From assembly GCA_965223485.1 (NCBI GenBank), contig OZ244993.1:310001-374000 (forward strand): a stretch of 64,000 bases of DNA. The letters run 5' to 3'. Within the stretch, counting starts at the first letter, position 1. Each line of letters begins with the position of its first letter. Source of the stretch: VXPQ01 sp965223485 (lineage in GTDB: Bacteria > Bacteroidota > Rhodothermia > Rhodothermales > VXPQ01). A program made the position numbers and the translations under genes. The notes beneath the pieces were generated by a model. The model made no database searches, was not told where the DNA came from, and saw only the letters and a program-made list of their open reading frames with translations. Positions 63,855 to 64,000 of the stretch are shown one piece after another.

Positions 63855-64000
63855 ATGATCGAAACAAGCATTATCGGCAGTTATGCCTGGCCGTCCTGGT
63901 TTTTCACCAGTGTACAGGCTATTGAACGGGGCGAATACGGCGTCCGGGATATAGAAGAAACGCTGGACGACGCCGTCGATCTGGCGATCCGGGACCAGGA
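63855..64000 (+). CDS. cobalamin-independent methionine synthase family protein, partial
   Basis: The first 48 residues only; the gene continues beyond the window. MIETSIIGSYAWPSWFFTSV followed by RDIEETLDDAVDLAIRDQ resembles the start of the C-terminal MetE-like (UROD/MetE-fold) domain found in stand-alone 5-methyltetrahydropteroyltriglutamate-homocysteine methyltransferase homologues. The zinc site lies outside the window, so methionine synthesis versus another methyl or C-C lyase reaction cannot be decided. Confidence 0.6.
   Translation, partial: MIETSIIGSYAWPSWFFTSVQAIERGEYGVRDIEETLDDAVDLAIRDQ

Overview
This 64 kb window is about 55-60% GC. It most likely comes from the Bacteroidota/Rhodothermota side of the FCB group. 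Two secreted proteins end in QNYPNPFNP-type C-terminal sorting domains (type IX secretion style). There is a stand-alone SusC-like plug lipoprotein, a SusD fragment, many lipoproteins, sulfatases, a GH16 laminarinase, decayed GH32 and DUF1593 genes and a leishmanolysin-like protease. This suits a marine, polysaccharide-using heterotroph. The lineage is inferred from protein style; no rRNA or marker gene is present.

Layout. 0-1 kb: alpha/beta hydrolase. 1.1-14.7 kb: a defence island. It holds an ATPase + Toprim-like pair, a DUF4258/YgiT-like toxin-antitoxin pair, a single-chain type IIG-like restriction-modification enzyme, a GNAT, a 1370-residue NACHT-like STAND ATPase with a C-terminal PD-(D/E)xK nuclease, and an AAA_14/DUF4143 ATPase coupled to it by an ATGA overlap. 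14.7-23.5 kb: two paralogous lipoproteins, an FAD lactone/alditol oxidase, an SDR, a GmrSD-like DUF262/DUF1524 protein with a FitA-like antitoxin, an M28-PDZ peptidase and a TolB-like lipoprotein. 23.6-34 kb: tRNA-Leu, tRNA-Asn and an island carrying a 2770-residue secreted protein of about 21 Ig-like repeats. 34-45 kb: housekeeping-type genes (Kef transporter, carbonic anhydrase, GyrI-like, HhH, glycosyltransferase, SGNH hydrolase), then an LRR-metallopeptidase lipoprotein and its partner. 45-64 kb: GH16, sulfatase, a 15 x 22 bp tandem array, a frameshifted AlbA_2 protein, sulfatase and IS481 relics, a WD40 protein, outer-membrane proteins, a truncated TIM-barrel gene, twin SRPBCC proteins, an AbiE toxin-antitoxin pair, a graveyard of polysaccharide genes, FKBP and a partial MetE-like gene.

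The most striking feature is architectural. At five or more places a one- to few-gene cassette sits exactly at the end of a gene, and a second, diverged copy of that gene's last 35-145 bp lies on its far side. The neighbours duplicated in this way are the R-M gene, the SDR, the SGNH hydrolase, tRNA-Asn and the leader in front of the SDR. No intact recombinase or transposase gene was recognised in the window. The cargo is defence-like (ATPase/Toprim, toxin-antitoxin, DUF262) or surface-exposed (giant Ig protein, LRR protease). This recurrent gene-end duplication is the best candidate here for an undescribed mode of cassette gain.
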